Shown here piece by piece: positions 4,556 through 6,962 of a DNA stretch of 6,962 nucleotides (its first letter is position 1; each line of letters opens with the position of its first letter). This DNA is from JADJNW01 sp964526645. Its GTDB lineage: Bacteria > Bacteroidota > Bacteroidia > Chitinophagales > Saprospiraceae. The notes beneath the pieces were generated by a model. That model searched no databases and had not been told where the DNA came from. It saw nothing but the letters and a program-made list of their open reading frames with translations. Made by a program: the position numbers and the translations under genes. The stretch covers positions 1-6,962 of the forward strand of contig CAZGJN010000069.1 of the NCBI GenBank assembly GCA_964526645.1. The letters are read 5' to 3'.

Positions 4556-6962
4556 ATGAGCCTTAGAAACACGCTATTGACCCTGATGACCACTTGGTGG
4601 GCTATCGGAACGCTGGGCGCACAGTCGTTGCCGAATGAGCCGGTGTTGGAAAAATTATTCGGGAAATCCGGGCAGGATGTGCTAGTAGATTTGGTGGAGA
4701 ACCGGCAATCGGAAATTGCAGCAGTAGGCACGACCTCGCGGGGCACCAACGGCGGGGCGGATATTTACTGGCTTTTGCTCGACAAAAATTTGCAACTTCA
4801 GCAAGAACGCTACATCGGTCGGGATGGCGATGATGGTGCGAATGCTATGAGCTTGGCGGCGGATGGGCGTTACCTCGTGGCGGGCTATTCTACGCTGCCT
4901 TCCGGCAAATCCAAAGTGCGAGAGCGCTACCAGGGTGGGCGTGACGGCTGGCTGCTGGTGCTGAATGAAAAAGGACAAACCGAACAGGAACTGGTGTTGG
5001 GTACGAAAGTAGATGATGAATTCACCAACACTTTTCCACTTGCTGACGGCGGCTTTCTGCTGGCTGGCAATGCCGGCAATCAGGCGTGGTTCGTGCGCGT
5101 GAACCGGCTTGGTGAGGTCATTTGGGAAAAAAAATTGCAATACCACCGCCTGTGGACGCAAGTAAATGGCGCTGTGTTAACTTTTGATAATCAACTGTTT
5201 GCAACGGGATACGTGCTGGATGGAGTCAATCGGCAGATGTGGCTCGCTTCTTTTGATGCAAATGGCAATAAAATCTGGGACAAAATCATTCCTGCCACCG
5301 AAGCCAGCGAAGGTTTGGACATCGCACTGATGGATGATAAAACGCTGGGAATCACCGGTTATGTGTATGATGCCAAACAGCGAGAGAATGGTTTTTTTAG
5401 CAAAATAGACCGCAATGGCAATCAATTATTCTACCAATCGCTGGGTGGGCGCGAAGACGACCGGCTTTCTGGTTTGAAAACCCTGAGCAATGGCAAGATT
5501 GCATTGGTGGGGCGTGGCAAATCCTTCGAACGGGGCAGCCGCCGCGATCGCGCCTGGACCCTGATTTTGAATAAAGATGGAAGCATTGATGAGGAAAATT
5601 TCTATGGTAGCAAAACCACCGACGAAGGCTACGCTGTGTTGCAACGCAACGATGGCAGTTTGATGGTAGCGGGTTTGTCCAGCCAAAATATTTTAAAATC
5701 TACGCAAGGTTGGCTCGCCCATTTGACCCAGCCGCGCAAACCGACGGAATTGGAAAATCGCATCAATGCTAAATTCGACTATATTTTTTATGCCAATCAA
5801 AGCTATCTACATCCTGGTGAGCGGGCTTTCGGAACGGTGCAGCTGCATAACCCAAACAATAAAGGCGCTACCCATTTGCGGGTAGTTTTTGTACCAGAAA
5901 GCCCGGACTCACCTCCCCTGAAAACTATTTTACTGCCGCCTTTATTACCAAAAACGACCGCTCAGACCTACCTGCCTATCATGTTACCGACTAATGCCCC
6001 AGAAGGTTTTTATCGCTATCAGATGCAATTTTTTGTAGGAGAAAATCCCGTGAGTGAGCCGATGCCTTTTGACCTCCGAGTGGGCGGAAGGGCAGTGCCC
6101 AAGCTTCATTTGACCACCCTGGAAAAGCCCGCCGAACTCCAACGCGGCACCGTGCAGCGCACCAAATTCACCATTGAAAATACCGGTTTGGCAACTGCCC
6201 AGAATGTGAGTCTTTTTATCAACGGCGTTTCTGAAATGCGCGTTCCGACTTCGATTGCCCTCGGCGACCTCGCGGCGGGCGAACGCAAAATGTACGAATT
6301 ACCTTACGAACTCACGGCTTCTTACCCGCTCGATAGTGCCTGGCTGCGCGTGCGTGTGGCGGATGCGAGCTTGCAATACACCGATGCGCTGGAGTTGAAA
6401 ATGCCGGTGCGCGGCGACATTGCTTCGGTGAAGGTGGACACCAGTAGCAAACGCGATTTTGTGACGGCGGTTTGGTTGAATCCGAATCCTGATCAGTACG
6501 ACCGCCACGAAATCGTGTGGAACGAGAGCGAAATCATCATTCAAGTGAAAGTGCTGTCCAGCAAGGGCTTGGACAAACAACATTTTTGCATCGAAGTCAA
6601 TGGTCGCCCCTGCCAGGAGGGCGCCAAGCTCGATGAAGTTTCGCTGAAAGGCACCAAGTTCAGTCGCACCTTTTATCAAAAAATAAAACTGGGCGAAGGC
6701 ATCACTACCATCAAAGCCATCGTACAAAACGATGCCGGGCGCACCGAAACCGAGCCACTGCGGGTGGTTTTTGCACCGCGCAAACCCAACCTGCACCTCA
6801 TCTCCATTGGCGTACCAGCAGTGGATTTGAAATACACGACCAAAGATGCCCGCGATTTTGCGAAAGCCATTCAGGGTTTGGGCAAATCGAATGCCGCGTT
6901 TCAAACTATTTTTCTCGACACGCTTTTCACGGAAGCCACCACCACTAAAACCGAAATTCTAA
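4556..6962 (+). CDS. Exported beta-propeller / CARDB / caspase-domain protein (3' end beyond window)
   Basis: The frame opens at ATG 4556 and stays open to the window end, giving 802 residues. Residues 1-22 are a signal peptide. Residues about 40-392 contain repeated blocks of roughly 50 residues ending in patterns like DGGFLLAG, DKTLGITG, NGKIALVG and DGSLMVAG, each followed by a W-rich strand (GWLLVLNEKG, MWLASFDANG, AWTLILNKDG), as in a beta-propeller of six or seven blades. Residues about 395-511 and 512-620 are Ig/CARDB-like sandwiches (TIENTGLATAQNVSLFING in the second). Residues 633-742 form another sandwich (HFCIEVNGRPC, then ITTIKAIVQNDAGRTETEPL). A caspase (C14) domain begins at about 744: NLHLISIGVPAVDLKYTTKDARDFAKAI is its first strand and helix, and TEATTTKTEIL fits the next helix. 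The catalytic His and Cys lie beyond the window, so activity cannot be judged. A caspase-like peptidase with an extracytoplasmic sensor or scaffold region is the best reading. Confidence 0.85.
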   Translation, partial: MSLRNTLLTLMTTWWAIGTLGAQSLPNEPVLEKLFGKSGQDVLVDLVENRQSEIAAVGTTSRGTNGGADIYWLLLDKNLQLQQERYIGRDGDDGANAMSLAADGRYLVAGYSTLPSGKSKVRERYQGGRDGWLLVLNEKGQTEQELVLGTKVDDEFTNTFPLADGGFLLAGNAGNQAWFVRVNRLGEVIWEKKLQYHRLWTQVNGAVLTFDNQLFATGYVLDGVNRQMWLASFDANGNKIWDKIIPATEASEGLDIALMDDKTLGITGYVYDAKQRENGFFSKIDRNGNQLFYQSLGGREDDRLSGLKTLSNGKIALVGRGKSFERGSRRDRAWTLILNKDGSIDEENFYGSKTTDEGYAVLQRNDGSLMVAGLSSQNILKSTQGWLAHLTQPRKPTELENRINAKFDYIFYANQSYLHPGERAFGTVQLHNPNNKGATHLRVVFVPESPDSPPLKTILLPPLLPKTTAQTYLPIMLPTNAPEGFYRYQMQFFVGENPVSEPMPFDLRVGGRAVPKLHLTTLEKPAELQRGTVQRTKFTIENTGLATAQNVSLFINGVSEMRVPTSIALGDLAAGERKMYELPYELTASYPLDSAWLRVRVADASLQYTDALELKMPVRGDIASVKVDTSSKRDFVTAVWLNPNPDQYDRHEIVWNESEIIIQVKVLSSKGLDKQHFCIEVNGRPCQEGAKLDEVSLKGTKFSRTFYQKIKLGEGITTIKAIVQNDAGRTETEPLRVVFAPRKPNLHLISIGVPAVDLKYTTKDARDFAKAIQGLGKSNAAFQTIFLDTLFTEATTTKTEIL

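Noticed and set aside
4682..5161. Minus-strand frame of 159 codons
   Set aside because: It is antisense to the propeller region of the caspase-like gene and has no recognisable domain.
6299..6904. Minus-strand frame of 201 codons
   Set aside because: It is long but antisense to Ig-like and caspase-domain coding sequence with clear family motifs; its own translation is low-complexity and unrecognised.
1..6962. tRNA, rRNA, insertion sequence or transposase
   Set aside because: I saw no cloverleaf, rRNA-like stretch, transposase motif or terminal inverted repeats with target duplication.

Overview
The window looks like chromosomal DNA of a Bacteroidota bacterium, most plausibly the Saprospiraceae or a relative (Haliscomenobacter/Lewinella type). 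This rests on three things: a SprB-type repeat in an exported protein, A-rich leaders without clear Shine-Dalgarno sites before most starts, and a sigma factor / TPR protein / papain-like protease / caspase gene order that I associate with that group from memory. No database search was possible.

Left side, minus strand (1-1380): two genes for exported proteins, read leftwards and overlapping at an ATGA. The first (571-1380) is a small secreted protein with a fibronectin-III-like domain and a CARDB-like beta-sandwich. The second (574 to beyond position 1) is the N-terminus of a probably large surface protein. It has a signal peptide, Asp-rich Ig-like segments and a SprB repeat, and is cut by the window edge.

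Centre (1381-1563): an AT-rich divergent intergenic region with no convincing gene. It contains a symmetric arrangement of 11-bp motifs (repeat, palindrome, repeat) that could be an operator. A nine-codon upstream ORF lies just before the sigma gene.

Right side, plus strand (1564-6962): four genes in one direction with gaps of 77, 57 and 74 nt, probably one operon. They are (1) an ECF sigma factor, (2) a single-pass membrane protein with an anti-sigma-like N-terminus and TPRs on the far side of the membrane, (3) an exported papain-like cysteine protease with an intact Cys/His/Asn triad and a DUF4384-like tail, and (4) a large exported protein with a beta-propeller-like region, two or three Ig/CARDB-like domains and the start of a caspase (C14) domain cut by the window edge. 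Each of the three gaps carries a different inverted repeat.

Working model (inference): the membrane TPR protein controls the sigma factor, and the regulon includes an extracytoplasmic module of two cysteine proteases, papain-like and caspase-like, which could act as a cascade at the cell surface. This is the part most worth following up.
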